Assembly (NCBI GenBank): GCA_946406115.1
Contig: OX291547.1
Span: 3,415,001 to 3,479,000 of the forward strand
DNA length: 64,000 nt
Source: Apoda limacodes
Taxonomy: Eukaryota; Arthropoda; Insecta; Lepidoptera; Limacodidae
Reading direction: 5' to 3'
Of this stretch, positions 25,092-36,569 are shown one piece after another. The first letter of the stretch is position 1; each line of letters begins with the position of its first letter. The notes beneath the pieces were generated by a model that was not told where the DNA came from, ran no database searches, and saw nothing but the letters and a program-made list of their open reading frames with translations. The translations under genes and the position numbers were made by a program.

Positions 25092-25191
25092 CTTTGGGGT
25101 GTTCAAAAGAACAAGATTAAGCACAACAACGCAATAAATTTCGTTACATTATGATATCACTTATCCCACAATTAGTGTTTCTTTATTGTAA

Positions 25192-25197
25192 ATATTA
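25192..25197 (-). terminator. Poly(A) signal of the piggyBac transposase gene
   Basis: TTTATT on + gives AATAAA on the minus strand, 77 nt after the transposase stop codon at 25274. Confidence 0.6.
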
Positions 25198-25273
25198 GTT
25201 GTACACTGTAGTGTGTCAAATAAAAGTTAAATGTCTATGTCTATTACTACATATTTCTGTGGATATCTCAATA

Positions 25274-28128
25274 TTATTTAGTGTGGAAAGAAACGAAACA
25301 ATTTCTATTGGGTAACAGACACAGCCTCAAAGCACATTTCAAACAGCTTACATTTGTTTGACCCTTCTTGCAGAATTTACATCTACCCTTCGATCCAAAC
25401 GTGGGGAAATGACCGAGTTGGTCATATCTGACGTCGCACGTGGGTCTAGCCGTAGCAGGCGCTTTTATTATTTTGGAAGGAGTCGGTCCCACCATATCCG
25501 AATTGCTTATCATGGTTTCCCTGTCATGTAGGAATAAACTCTGAATTATATCATAGCGAAACTTTTTCAATGACATGGTTTTTTCAGTGCTATGTCTACG
25601 GTATAAAATCCAACTATTACATACGCACATGTCCAGGATTTGTGAAACCAGGGGCAAATACCAACGGTGACCTTTTAATTCCGTTCTGTATAACGCTATT
25701 AGTATGTCTGCTAGGTCAACCCCTCCCATATGGGCATTATAGTGCTTTATTATGTTCGGACAAGGCACTGGTACTTTTTTCCTCTCTCTTTTATCATAGC
25801 GTTGCATAGTAGATACGGGATCTGTATCAACATAACTGCTTGCAGTAGTGACACATTTGTTATCGTACCATTTCACGATGCAGACTTTATTGGAGTTACA
25901 CACAATCTGTGAGTGAGACCCTCTCGGCATCTTTTTGAGTACTTTGTCGGGAATAAGCTTCTTTTCTGCGCCACGTAATCTGTTTTGACGAATTGTTCCT
26001 AGAGAAAATATACCCATTTCATGCCGCAAATAATGAATTAGCTCCAAACTAGTAAAAAAATTGTCAAAATACACCACAGAACATGCTGGTTCAGGTATAG
26101 TTTTGCACAATGTGACGACCACCTTAGCACCCAGCCCGAAACTAGATTCCACTGGAGTCAGTTGATGATCCCGAAAAGTATCATCACCACCATAGATAAT
26201 AAAGTCATATACGAACCCAGACACACCAGCTCGAACAAATATTTTGTACCCCCATTTCTTCGGTTTATTTTTGACATACTGTTTTCGATTTCCAGCCTTC
26301 TTACCTTTATAAGGCACCATCATTTCATCCACACTGAATTTTTTTTCATGAGGTACTTGCAAAAATTTGGCACGAATCATTTCGATTAGTGGTCTTATTT
26401 TGAAATATCGGTCACCGTTATCCATTAAGTTGTTGTTAAAATGAATGTAACGTCTAATTCGTTGAAATTTTTTGAGAGGCATTATATTGGCTATAGGGCC
26501 GTATCTGAATTCTTTTGACCAGTAGTCTGTGTAGGCTGGCAAATCAACTATGCCCATAAGGAGAATAATACCAAAAAAATCCTTAATATCCTCTCTAGTA
26601 ATATTTAGAGATTTACCGGTTTCTTGGGTACTATATAGGTTGGTCTGTGCAACAATAAAATCTAAAATTTCTTTCGAAAAAAACGTAGTAAAGTACTCAA
26701 ATGGGCTCCGGGATGTTTCTAAATACGAAACTTTGTCATCAATTATAGCACAATGTTCAAATTTTTTTTTCCTCCAACTAAATTTAAGAGGTGCCTGGCG
26801 GATAGGAGTAGGTCGCGCTATTATTAATCCAAGTGTTCTATTACGAAGTGTACTTACACCTGATAGAAATGGAGTACTATAATATTCAGCCAACGGAGAC
26901 GCAGGTAAAGATGATTGTAGGATTGATGGAGAGAGTGGCGATAATGCATTTTCAATAATTGTACTCCTGGATCGGACACGTAATAAAGATGGATCATCTA
27001 CCAACGGAGAAGCAGCTAAGTTTGATTGCAAATTTGGTAGAGAGTGTGTAGATTGTTCATTTTGAGAAACTGTTGGTATAGTTCGACTAATGTTAGCAGC
27101 GTTTATATGTGATGCAGAAGAAGCAATAGGAGTCGATGGTGATGCAGATAACGATGATTGTAGAATGGAAGGTGATAGTACGGGCGATGCATTTTGTCTC
27201 AGCAAAGGCGATGTCTGCAGCGTGGACTCCGTAATTACTTTTTGAAAAGGCACTAGTTCCTCATCCGATTCATTCAATAAATTTAATTTTTCAAGAGACA
27301 ATGGCAATGAAGGAGCTGAGGAGGAACCGCCATCATCATCAAGTTGTTGTTGTCGAATGTTTTGCAATTCATCTCCTGATTCGAAAGACGATTCGTCATC
27401 CGAAGATTTTCTTCCAGCTTTAGGTACGAGTGCATATATTTTCTTAGCTCTGTAAAAAGAAGGCTTACCTCCTCCCTGAAAATAAATTAAAAAAATATGT
27501 GCTAAGCAAAGCAAAGCGTTCCACACCACATACGAGACAATAGATTGACAGGATTGTACCAATAAAACATTCACACACACTGTGTAGGCTTATAGCAATA
27601 TGCAAAAGCACTAGAAAACGATACAATTAAATATAAATAAGACAATTACAAGACTTAATTCACGCGAATACCGATCGAAACCCAGGGTAACATGGGAATG
27701 AATAATTTTTCCGCGAAAAATTTTTATGTCCATTCCCGTCGCTCAAAACTTATTTTAGTAGAGCTATGTATAAGTCAATATTTTATATGTTACAGTTTGT
27801 AACAATAAAAATATTAATTACTATAGGTTAAAGCCTGAATAAGTGTAAAATGACCGCCACTAGTTATGACATATTATTACGTTTCATCTATACCGTCAAA
27901 ATTCGTTTCTTGTAGTTACTTGGCAATGTGCACAGGGAGATACATATGTTTTGATTGTAGATTATTTTAGCAGAACACTATGTGTTTCTCATGCAATTAA
28001 TACATCATGCTTACACAACCATTATTTGTACAAAACCATGCCTTGTCACACCTTTATCTAATGAAAACCCATAAAAACAAAAATATTCTTACCTTCTTAG
28101 GAGGGATAGCATCGAAACGGTACGCCAT
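25274..28128 (-). CDS. piggyBac transposase, two exons, 745 aa
   Basis: Exon 1 is 28128-28093 (MAYRFDAIPPKK, then donor GTAAGA). Exon 2 is 27475-25274, after the acceptor TTTATTTTCAG. The 617-nt intron is phase 0, so the true N-terminus differs from the plain ORF start at 27580. The N-terminal third is Ser-rich and acidic, with repeated LSPSILQSSL units. The core has the three catalytic aspartates: SVDEMMVP (Asp 395), YFDNFFTS (Asp 483) and GGVDLAD (Asp 599). A C-terminal Cys-rich domain (C711-x2-C, C723-x2-C, C731, C738) should bind Zn and the transposon ends. Known: the enzyme cuts and pastes at TTAA without footprints. There are no stops or frameshifts. The borders argue for a live element rather than a domesticated gene. 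Confidence 0.9.
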
Positions 28129-28597
28129 TTTAAATGTGTTTGATAAACAGTGTTGCCAACATGACAGCAATTATCACAGGTGCGTTCGAAAACAATCATA
28201 AAGTTTTAGGTAAAATTACGTTCCGTTATACTTCATAATTTTTGGAGATACAAATTTTAGAAGTTCAATGTATCTTGTCAGATACATTGTCAAGAAAAGG
28301 GTTAAAATAATAATAATTTTAGTAGGTACACTGTATTTTTATTTTTACTTCTGGTTTATTATTTTATTAACAACGATAACATTGTGATTGATTATAAATA
28401 TAATGATACTCGAATAGCAATCAAGTTCCACCCAATTCAGTGGATTTGAAGAGCAACCCGTAAAGTGCTTACCTTTTAATGACCACTTACCAGACACCAT
28501 TGGTAGGTATAGGTACACCACTGACAGATTCCAGGTCCCTCAGGTATTACTCTGTAAGATATAGATACGAGCAAGGGCAGCCAACTTACCAGGTTAA

Positions 28598-29051
28598 TCT
28601 ATACTGATATTATAAATGTGAAAGTAACTCTGTCTGTCTGTCTGTTACCTTTTTTCGCTTAAACCGCTGAACCGATTTAAATAAAATTTGGTATGGAGAT
28701 AGTTTGAGTCCCGGGGAAGGACAGGATTTAATGCTGTAAAATTCAATTTTTCCCATGAGAATAACTATAACCGAGCTGAAACAAACTATGGCTTGCTACC
28801 TATAATTAAGGAGTTGACGTAAGAAGTGGAAGTGAAGCCGCTGCAATATTCATTCATTACCAGCTATCCCATTAATATTATAAATGTGAAAGTTTGGATT
28901 TTTGGCCGTTTGTTACTCAATCACGCTTCAACCACTGGGCTGCACCTATAGTAACTATAACAAAGTTATTTAGTTTAATAAAGGAGTTGCCATAAGAATC
29001 CCACGCCGATCACCAAATTTAAGGCGGGCGAAACCTAGTGCTAAAAGCTAG
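28598..29051 (+). mobile_element. Non-autonomous Helitron-like element
   Basis: Starts TCTATACTGATATTATAAAT after an A at 28597 and ends GCTAAAAGCTAG before a T at 29052, with GGCGGGCGAAACC near the 3' end. TC...CTAG inserted between A and T is the Helitron rule. The start motif recurs inside at about 28872 (ATTAATATTATAAATGTGAA), so two copies seem merged. Fragments of the family are at 33740-33905, 56587-56811 and 60909-61101. It encodes no Rep/helicase. Confidence 0.75.
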
Positions 29052-30111
29052 TGATCCATAAATTTACTTAAAACTATTAACGAAGGTAATGGGCAAATAT
29101 ATCTATATTTACCTCACAAAATTTGGCTTTAACGCTAATTTACCCTCTTTATTTTTAATTTTGTTTTGAAACTACTGGAGCTCACTTAAAAGTCACGGCA
29201 GTACATAATTTGTCATTGCGTTTTATGGAATGTACTGATTTGACAAGGAGTCCCTTATTAGCCCTAACACTGGATTCCATGTATTCGATTGAATATTTAA
29301 CCCCTGCAACTGACGTGGACTTATTTTCTCAATTTTACTGACGTGGTAGTCTGGCAGACATATTTTCACACTAAAGTACTTATTACAATTTGACATGTAT
29401 ACCTGTTTTATTTGATTTAAAATAAACCTGAAAAATCAAAAAATATAATCAATGAACAATAAACGAAACAAAACTCGTGTATGCATCATCACAACCTTTA
29501 TTACAAGTAGCATTAAACAAACATAAATTTCAGTATTCTCAAAAATTAAACTAAAAAATTGCCATAACAATTATTAAACATTTTTTTATAAAATTCTGTA
29601 TAAACATTAATTAATCAATATATAAAAATAAAAATTCTTAAATTTTACCGTGACATCTAAAGTTATACAGCCTCAAAGTATTACAGTTTTGTTGACAAAA
29701 TTCAATAATAGGAAATACACGCTCACATGTGTCTTCCGCGGTTGCTCCCACTTCTCAGTATAATAATGTACTCTTTGGCTCCCACCGCACTGATGCGTTA
29801 CGAAGGTACTAGAAACGGGGGAAACGAAACTCTAAAAATAAAATTTTTGGAGAAGATTTTCTACTTTGTGGTGTCTGTGGGACTACCACATCAGTTGCAG
29901 AGGGTTAAACCTATCTTCCTATTAAAGGAGCGATGGCTATTCCCTATGCATGATTGGACTAGGTTAAAGTCTTTCAGTGGCAAATGTCATATTTTGTTTG
30001 TGTTTAGGAATGAAACAAAGCTAGCCTGAAACCATCCATAAACTCGTCGTTGGGACTTTGAAGCGAGTTCCAGTAGTTCAATAACAAAACGAAAAAGTAA
30101 ATTTGAGGTGG
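29052..30111. other. Unassigned stretch
   Basis: No recognised gene. CTTGTAATAAAGG on the minus strand (about 29500) is a good poly(A) signal and could belong to the candidate exon at 30112-30270. The 100-aa + frame at 29727-30029 has no similarity I recognise. Confidence 0.5.
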
Positions 30112-30270
30112 TTAGAAGTTAGCCCGACTACTCTTGGATTGTTTCGTGAGTTCGATAGACATTTGAATAATAATAACATTTAAATCGATAAAAAGAGAGC
30201 CGTTTGATGTAAATGGTTGTAAAGTTGAAATAGTTGATTTTTGCGTTCGTAGCTCTGCATCTTCACCAAC
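30112..30270 (-). CDS. Possible terminal exon of an unknown gene
   Basis: On the minus strand the acceptor TTATTTATAG is followed by 52 open codons ending at a stop at 30112-30114. The peptide runs VGEDAELRTQKS..FIDLNVIIIQMSIEL. An AATAAA lies about 600 nt further on. Composition looks protein-like, but I do not recognise it and found no upstream exon before the repeats that begin at 30530. It may equally be chance. Confidence 0.25.
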   Translation of the reverse strand, partial: VGEDAELRTQKSTISTLQPFTSNGSLFIDLNVIIIQMSIELTKQSKSSRANF

Positions 30271-30529
30271 CTATAAATAAACATACATATACATTTTTTT
30301 TATAAATATACATAACAATATATAATATCATATACATACAAATATGAGTACAAATTGGTAGTTAGAGAGTTAAATAAATATATTTGGACATTACACACAG
30401 CGCCGTCAGGACCCAAAGTAAGCAAAGCTTGTGTTATGGATACCAGACAACGGATAAAAATACATATATTACTTTTTTTTTGTAAATACATACATATCAT
30501 ACATAATTACACCCAGACTCAAGACAAAC

Positions 30530-32567
30530 ACAAATGTTTATTACATAAATGTTTGTCCTGTGCTGGAAACGAACCAACACCCTCTGCACAGCAGTCGGCC
30601 ACACTACCAGCTAGGCTGCGAGGGAGTCAAGTTGTGATCATATCATCAAGTTGATTCGAGAAAAAAGGATTTCATTTTGGCTTTAAAAATGTTCATAGAT
30701 GATGACAAACCAATATCCGATGGTAAATTGTTCCACAGTAAAGCTGATTTTACAGCAAACGGTTTAACTTAAAGTGGTGGAGTGAGACGCTATAGTTAGT
30801 GTTTATAACCTTTGACCTTAGTGACATACTTTGTGACGAATTATATAAAAAATTAAAGAGCTTTTTAGGTAATAGGCGGCAGAGGGATTGTTAAGGTCGT
30901 TATACAAAAGGGTGAGAATATGAGTATTCCTGCGAAGTCGAATTGGAAATATGATTATATTCATATTCATATATTTCGTAAAAATATTTTACGTGTCATT
31001 AGTCATTACATTACATTATAAAATAATTATAAAAATTAATACTACATTTAATTTATTATTATTATTATAAAATTCGTTTAAGTCATAAAAAGCATTGTTT
31101 TGGAGTCACCATCGCAGTTTTTTTCAGAAATCTAGTTGTCACATATTTTTATGTCCTCTGGTAGTGCATTATATACTTTAGGTTCAACTACAAATAGAGT
31201 TTTAGCTATTTTGTGTGGGAACAGTAATTTCGTAATCTGAAAATAAATCGGATACATATATTTTGGAGACGATCAAGTTTGTCGAGTAGCTCCTCTGTTA
31301 GGTCAAGATAGCTTACGTCCGCGTAATCGAGAAGAGGAAGCAGCAAAGACTGCGCTAGCATAACTTTAGTTTGGAATCGCAAAAAAATTTGCAGACGTTT
31401 AAATGAGTGTAATATGGCAACCATTTTTTTATTAAGTCCATTTACCTGTGGGCGCCACGATAACGTGCTGTCTATTAGTATACCAAGGTTCTTTACCTTT
31501 TCAACAAAATGAATTTTATGCAATCTGTGCTACCTACTTTATCTATGTCTAGGTTGGCCATCTGACGTTTTTTGCCAACTTTTATAGCCAGGGATTTACT
31601 GGAGTTAAGAATCAGTTCAAAGGACTTTGCCTAATCTGATATAATTTCAAGATTATGATTAATGATATTGATAGCATTGTCAATTTGGTCTTATGTTGAA
31701 CCCATATATAATTGTAGATCATCAGCGTATAAGTGAAACTGTGTAGTTAGTCGAATCGTCAATGAATTTATAAAAAGAGAGAACCGCAAAGGTGACAGAA
31801 CTCCTCCTTGTGGAACCCCAGCACGCACAAAACACCAATGAGGGGCCAGAGTCAGTGCGTATGCATTGTTGGCGATCATATAAACAGGACCACATGGTCA
31901 CTATCGGAGATAGGAGATAGAACGTAGTACGCAGAGTAGTATATCAAAGTCAACAGTGTTGAAAGCATTGCTGAAGTCGAGCAGAGTTAACACAGTAAGA
32001 CGTTGATTATCTGTAATTTTCAACCAGGTGCTGACAGTGCTGTGACCAGGACGAAAATTTGATTGAAAAGGGCTGAGAAGGTTATTTGAAAAAAGAAATT
32101 GACTCAGTTTTACATGGACTAATCGCTCAAGCAGTTTAGAAAGTAAAGAATACATATAGGACGATGGTGAGAAAGAGTAGAAGGATTAGGAATTTTGGGT
32201 AGAGGGATAATGAAAGCTTTCTTCCAGCTATCAGCAAAACTATTAGTGAGAAGAGAGAGATTTAGAAGATAGAAGATTGGATGTGAGGAAGGAGAATATC
32301 AAGTATAGGATGGATCATAAACAGGCTTACATTGTCGTTACCAGTTTCTTTACTACCTAAGCTGCAAATCGCACGCTCATCATCACGGCCAGTGACCATT
32401 TTAAACTCAAATTCATTAAAGTCAGATCGCGACAGGCCAGAGACGTGAGCTAAAATTACCTTTTTAGTTGTGTCATCAATTGTGAGAGGTGGAGAGGAAA
32501 AATGTTTATTAAGTGAGTTGAAATTATAATCAATTGAAGAGTAGCCTGGAGATTTGCCGATGCCCAA
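30530..32567 (-). pseudogene. Dead LINE, family E
   Basis: Degenerate minus-strand non-LTR ORF2. Readable blocks from right to left: 32567-32262 (region before RT); 32155-31901 with SKLLERLVHVKLSQFL and LLDFSNAFNTVD; 31879-31691 with AGVPQGGVLSP and the catalytic YADDLQLY; and 31523-31206 with KVKNLGILIDSTLSWRPQV. The presumed 3' end (30530-30660) has a segment ending ACTACCAGCTAGGCTGCGAG that resembles a tRNA-like SINE end. Many stops and frame changes are present. Confidence 0.75.
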
Positions 32568-32609
32568 AGACTTGAGGTATCTTTATTAATTAGAGGAATC
32601 ACAATTACC

Positions 32610-33310
32610 AATAGAAGTATCGGAGATAATGTAGTTTTATAGTTTGACAGCTGTCATCTGGAATAAAGCTCTTGATGAGACCTATCACTTCTGTAAAGAA
32701 ACTACTAGTCTACAATTAATAGTTTTGGAGATAAAGCCGTTTCTAGTTTGACAGCTGTTAAACGAAATAAAGATCTTGATGAGATCTATCACTTCTGTAA
32801 CGAAACTACTAGTCTACGATCAAAAGTTACGGAGATAAAGCCGTTTCTAGTTTAACAGCTGTCATCCAAAATAAAGATCTTGATGAGATCTATCACTTCT
32901 GTAAAGGAAATACTAGTCTACTATCAAAAGTTACGGAGTTAAAGCCGTTTTTAGTTTGACAGCTGTAATCCGAAATGTAGATATTGATGAGATCTATCAC
33001 TTTTGTAAAGAAACTACTAGTCTACAATAGTATCGGATATGATGCATTATATTATGCGTTTATCAACAACATTGTGAACCGGCGGGAAGGTGGGAAGGTT
33101 CTAAAAATAATATTTTATAACTTTGACGATTCAAAAGTGATTGTAAAATCCTTATTTGAATAAACCATTTTGACTTTGACTTTGACTTTGAAAATGCAGT
33201 TTTTTAGTTTGACAGCTGTCATCTGAAATAAAGATGCTGATGAGACCTATCACTTTTGTAAAAAAACTACTAGTCTACGATTAATAGTGTTGGAGATAAT
33301 ACAGTTTTTC
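32610..33310. repeat. 104-bp satellite array, locus 1
   Basis: Units start AGTTTGACAGCTGTCATC at 32641, 32745, 32849 and 32953, exactly 104 bp apart. After the LINE fragment at 33047-33193 another starts at 33206. Each unit also has GATGAGATCTATCACTT and ACTACTAGTCTAC. The core TGACAGCTGTCA is a perfect 12-bp palindrome. The same repeat, inverted and with the same period, fills 41225-41815 inside an mRpS11 intron. Confidence 0.9.
33047..33193 (+). mobile_element. LINE A 3' end inserted in the satellite
   Basis: The last 130 bp of LINE family A, with AATAAACCATTTTGAC and tail (TTTGAC)n, lie on the + strand. They interrupt a 104-bp unit. ATGCA at 33042-33046 and 33194-33198 is a likely target duplication. 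Confidence 0.75.
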
Positions 33311-33319
33311 AGTTTGAAA

Positions 33320-33720
33320 GCTGTTATCAAACTCAAACACAAATCAAACTTTATTCAAGTAGGTTTCTAAGAACACTTTTGAATCGTCAATACAATGTAA
33401 ACAATGTTAAATTCTGCCAAAAAGAGCTGGCAAGAAGTTCCATTTAAAGTAGTATTGTATATACTTTGATAATTAGCTAAAGTATACAATATGTACCAAT
33501 ACAATAGGTAATAAAAAATATGTACGTAAGCTACTAAAAACAAAGTCAAAAATGTAAATTTTTTTTTGCTTTGTAAAGCGTCAAATATCGTTAATCGAGT
33601 GAAGGAATTTAGATATTTAAGAGAATTCCGATATTTAATAGTACTAGTGGCGCGATCATAATTATATTTTTGCACAATCATATGTACATACATATATTTA
33701 CATATACTTAAAATTATTCA
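33320..33720 (-). repeat. LINE 3' end, another subfamily
   Basis: On the minus strand this ends CTTGAATAAAGTTTGATTTG, and nearby ATTGACGATTCAAAAGTG resembles the 3' region of LINE A. I see no RT sequence. The frame at 33693-33367 is probably accidental. Confidence 0.55.
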
Positions 33721-33739
33721 TACTATCCATGAATATAAT

Positions 33740-33905
33740 ATAATAATAAATATTATAAATGCGAAAGGAAATCTGTCTGTTACCTTTTCACGGTGAAACC
33801 ACTGTACCGATCAAGATGAAATTTGGCTTGCAGATAGTTTTGAGTCCCGGAAAAGGACATAAGCTACTTGAAAACGTCAAGTATTATTCGTTTATTAATT
33901 GAGGA
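33740..33905 (+). repeat. Helitron-like fragment
   Basis: Matches the start of the element at 28598: ATATTATAAATGCGAAAGG, CTGTCTGTTACC, GATGAAATTTGG, GAGTCCCGG..AAGGACATA. The 3' half is missing. Confidence 0.65.
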
Positions 33906-34689
33906 GTTCACAAGTATGACACATGAATGAGCCATCGCTTCGCCCAACCATGTTTGAAGGAACGTAACGACCCGACGCACATGCCACCACCGCAGAGACT
34001 TTGAGAGAGCATGACAAACTCAAGCAACTCCAATAAAACTTCGATTGTATTAATTACAATGTGTGTGTAGTAAAGGAACAAAATATAAATCCGATTCATA
34101 TTGAGATTTACACAAACAAGTTTACATTTAACATACAGGGCGAACACACGTACTCTGAACTTAAAACTGATTTATATTAAAACACGGTGTATCAAAAATT
34201 GACACTACTAGAAAAAATATACATATATGTATAAACTTACATAGGGACAAGTATAATAATACAATAAATATAGTATTAATAACCAGCTGCTAGCCACCAT
34301 TGGCCACCCAGCAGAGGTTCCAAATGCGAGAGGGCGCATCACACAAACGTGCACACATACCCATATGCATACACACACTCACAGTCGTTGTATATCATGA
34401 AGTAGCCCAGCTCCCACACGACAGTCCGGCAACAAATGCACACCATTTAACGTACTGTCACTTTGGAAACAAGCCTAAGGGAAGAAGAAGTGACAAGAAA
34501 GTTCCCGGGTGTACACCTGTTACCATCAATCACGCAGGAACCAGGCCAATCGAATACACAAAATCTATACAAATATGTGTAAACACACATACATGTATAC
34601 GTCTATGCGCCACACCCACTCCCATTCAGACCCCCCCCCCCCTAATACCAAGCAGCCAACAGTGGATGACTATCCACGGTGAATCCCCT
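33906..34689. other. Unassigned stretch with microsatellite-like parts
   Basis: Nothing recognised. It includes CA-rich tracts and a run of about 13 C's at 34629-34641. The 186-aa + frame at 34300-34860 is low complexity and runs into the LINE on its right, so I do not count it as a gene. Confidence 0.45.
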
Positions 34690-34899
34690 GATCGTAATGT
34701 GTCATTAATTATCAACTACATAAGTCATAGATGGATGTCCAGTTTTGGGTCCATACCTTTTATTCCAGACATTATTATCTTTATTGAATACTTCCACAGT
34801 TTAGTATCCCTTGTTAATAAGAACCTTTTTAATGTAAGTTTCAAAAGTATGTCGCGGTAGGTTAACAATATTCTCAGGAGTTGTATTAAAAACGTAAAT

Positions 34900-35841
34900 G
34901 CTCATGAATGAGCCACGCACATTCTGAAGGCGACATTTTGGAATCGCAAGTTTATTTTTAATTATAGTATTAACATTGTGTATGTCACTATTTTTAAAAA
35001 ATAAACTTAGGTTTTTACGTACATACAGTAAGCACGAGTAAATATACTGAGAAGCTACAGTAAGTTAACTTTTTTAAAGAGGTCACGAAGAGAATCACGA
35101 CATGATAAGTTAAACATAGATCTTATTGCTCTTTTTTGAAGTATAAAAATAGTTTCTATATCGGCCGCCCTTCCCCACAATAAAATACCATATGATAAAA
35201 GGGAATGGAAAAAACTAAAATATACTAACCGAGCAGTTTCTATATTAGTAAATTGAGCAACTTTTCTGACATCATAAGCGGCGGAGCTAAGTTTTCGAGC
35301 TAAGACAGAAATATGTGAGTGCCATTGCAATTTAGTATCTAAAGTGATGCCCAAAAAGACTGTTGACTCACCAAGTTTGAGTGCTTCACCGTTTATAAAT
35401 AATTGTGTTGGAGTATCTTCGACATTTGGTAAAGAAACCTTTAAACATTTTGTTTTCTGTGCATTCAGTAAAAGATTATTTGATGTGAACCAACTAAAAA
35501 CTTGCGAAAGTGTATGATTTATATCGTCATATGTATCTTTGTTTCTATCAACATAAAATATCAAAGACGTATCATCTGCAAACAATACAATTTTGCACAG
35601 GTTTTCTACATAAAAAGGCAATCGTTAATATACACTAATAATGAAAAGGGACCTAGTATAGAAACCTGGGGTACTCCCATCACAACAGGTGATCCAGAAG
35701 ATTTCACTCCGTTGATTTCAACTTTCTGAGTTCTATCACTTAAATATGAAAAAATAAGTTTAAGAGCCGTATCTACAATACCATAATGAATTAGCTTTCG
35801 AATAAGAGTTTTGTGTTCAACACAATCAAATGCCTTAGACA
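34900..35841 (-). pseudogene. 3' half of LINE F ORF2 (RT and C-terminal region)
   Basis: From 35841 downwards on the minus strand: LSKAFDCVEHKTLIRKL, VMGVPQVSILGPF (normally VPQGS), a frame break at about 35615, then FADDTSLIFYVDR with the catalytic FADD and LLLNAQKTKCLKV. The C-terminal FFHSLLSYGILLWGRAADI reaches 35055. Further C-terminal sequence continues to about 34900 in broken frames. Confidence 0.8.
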
Positions 35842-36569
35842 AAATAAAGATCTTGATGAATTTTTTACAAATAAACTCTTTTAATGGTATTGTTAATGGC
35901 AGTCTTAAACGGATTGGGAGAAACAGAATAAAAATTACCTTTGCAAAGATGGAACATGCTAACGATTTTTTGGACAATAAAATTTTATCTGACAACAATT
36001 ATAAAACTTTCATTCCATCATTTTGCATCTCTAAAATGGGTGTGGTACGTGGTGTTCCACAAGACGTTGATGTGTGTGATATACTGAGTGATATTATTGC
36101 TCCTAAAGGTTTCGGTAGAATTATAAAAGCAAGACGTCTAAAATATAAGTCTTCGTTAAATGGAGTAACTTCCTGGAACCCGTCAAGTACGTTAGTGTTA
36201 ACATTTGAAGGTCAGATCCTCCCTAAATATGTATATTTATACTATAATAGTCTAGATATTGAAATTTACAAGTTCCCCACAATTCAATGCTTTTCGTGTT
36301 GTCGATTCAGGCATACAAAAAGCTTGTGTCGCTCCAACCCGCGATGTTATAAATGTTCGCAAAATCATACTGGTGACTCGTGTGATATCCAAGAAGATGA
36401 GGCTCTTTGTATCTCGTGCAAGGGCAATCATTTTGCCACAAATAGTAAATGTCCGGAACACCAACGCCAAAAAGGTATTAAATCTACAATGGCTGAAAAA
36501 TCACTATCATACATGGAGGCTTATCAACTGCATCCCCCATGTGGAAAGTCCTATGCCGAAGTTTCTTAA
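35842..36569 (+). pseudogene. LINE F ORF1 (zinc-knuckle gag-like protein), 5'-truncated
   Basis: An open frame of about 240 codons. The middle resembles the RNA-binding part of Jockey-type ORF1 proteins (RIGRNRIKITFAKMEHANDF). It is followed by three cysteine knuckles: IQCFSCCRFRHTKSLC, PRCYKCSQNHTGDSC and ALCISCKGNHFATNSKC. The C-terminal YAEVS comes just before a stop. The protein would coat the element RNA. The N-terminus is lost at the inversion junction. Confidence 0.8.

Larger units (their letters stand above)
24768..28301 (-). mobile_element. Apparently intact piggyBac-like transposon
   Basis: Both outer borders are visible. TTAA at 24764-24767 is followed by CCCTTTACTTGGCA. At the other end TGTCAAGAAAAGGG is followed by TTAA at 28302-28305, so the terminal repeats are CCCTTTWCTTGRCA. 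The target duplication TTAA is the piggyBac signature. The 3.53-kb element carries one two-exon transposase gene on the minus strand with all catalytic residues, its own splice sites and its own AATAAA. Subterminal GTATCT..CAGGATACA repeats lie near both ends. The defective copy at 4783-6737 belongs to a different family of the same superfamily. Confidence 0.93.

Noticed and set aside
25570..26882. Several + strand ORFs inside the piggyBac
   Set aside because: They mirror the long transposase frame on the opposite strand.
27476..27580. ATG at 27580 as transposase start
   Set aside because: The stretch before GGGKPSF is intron (acceptor TTTATTTTCAG); exon 1 at 28128-28093 fits phase and composition better.
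34300..34860. 186-codon + strand ORF
   Set aside because: Low complexity with a poly-C run, and its right end is antisense to LINE F; no known domain.
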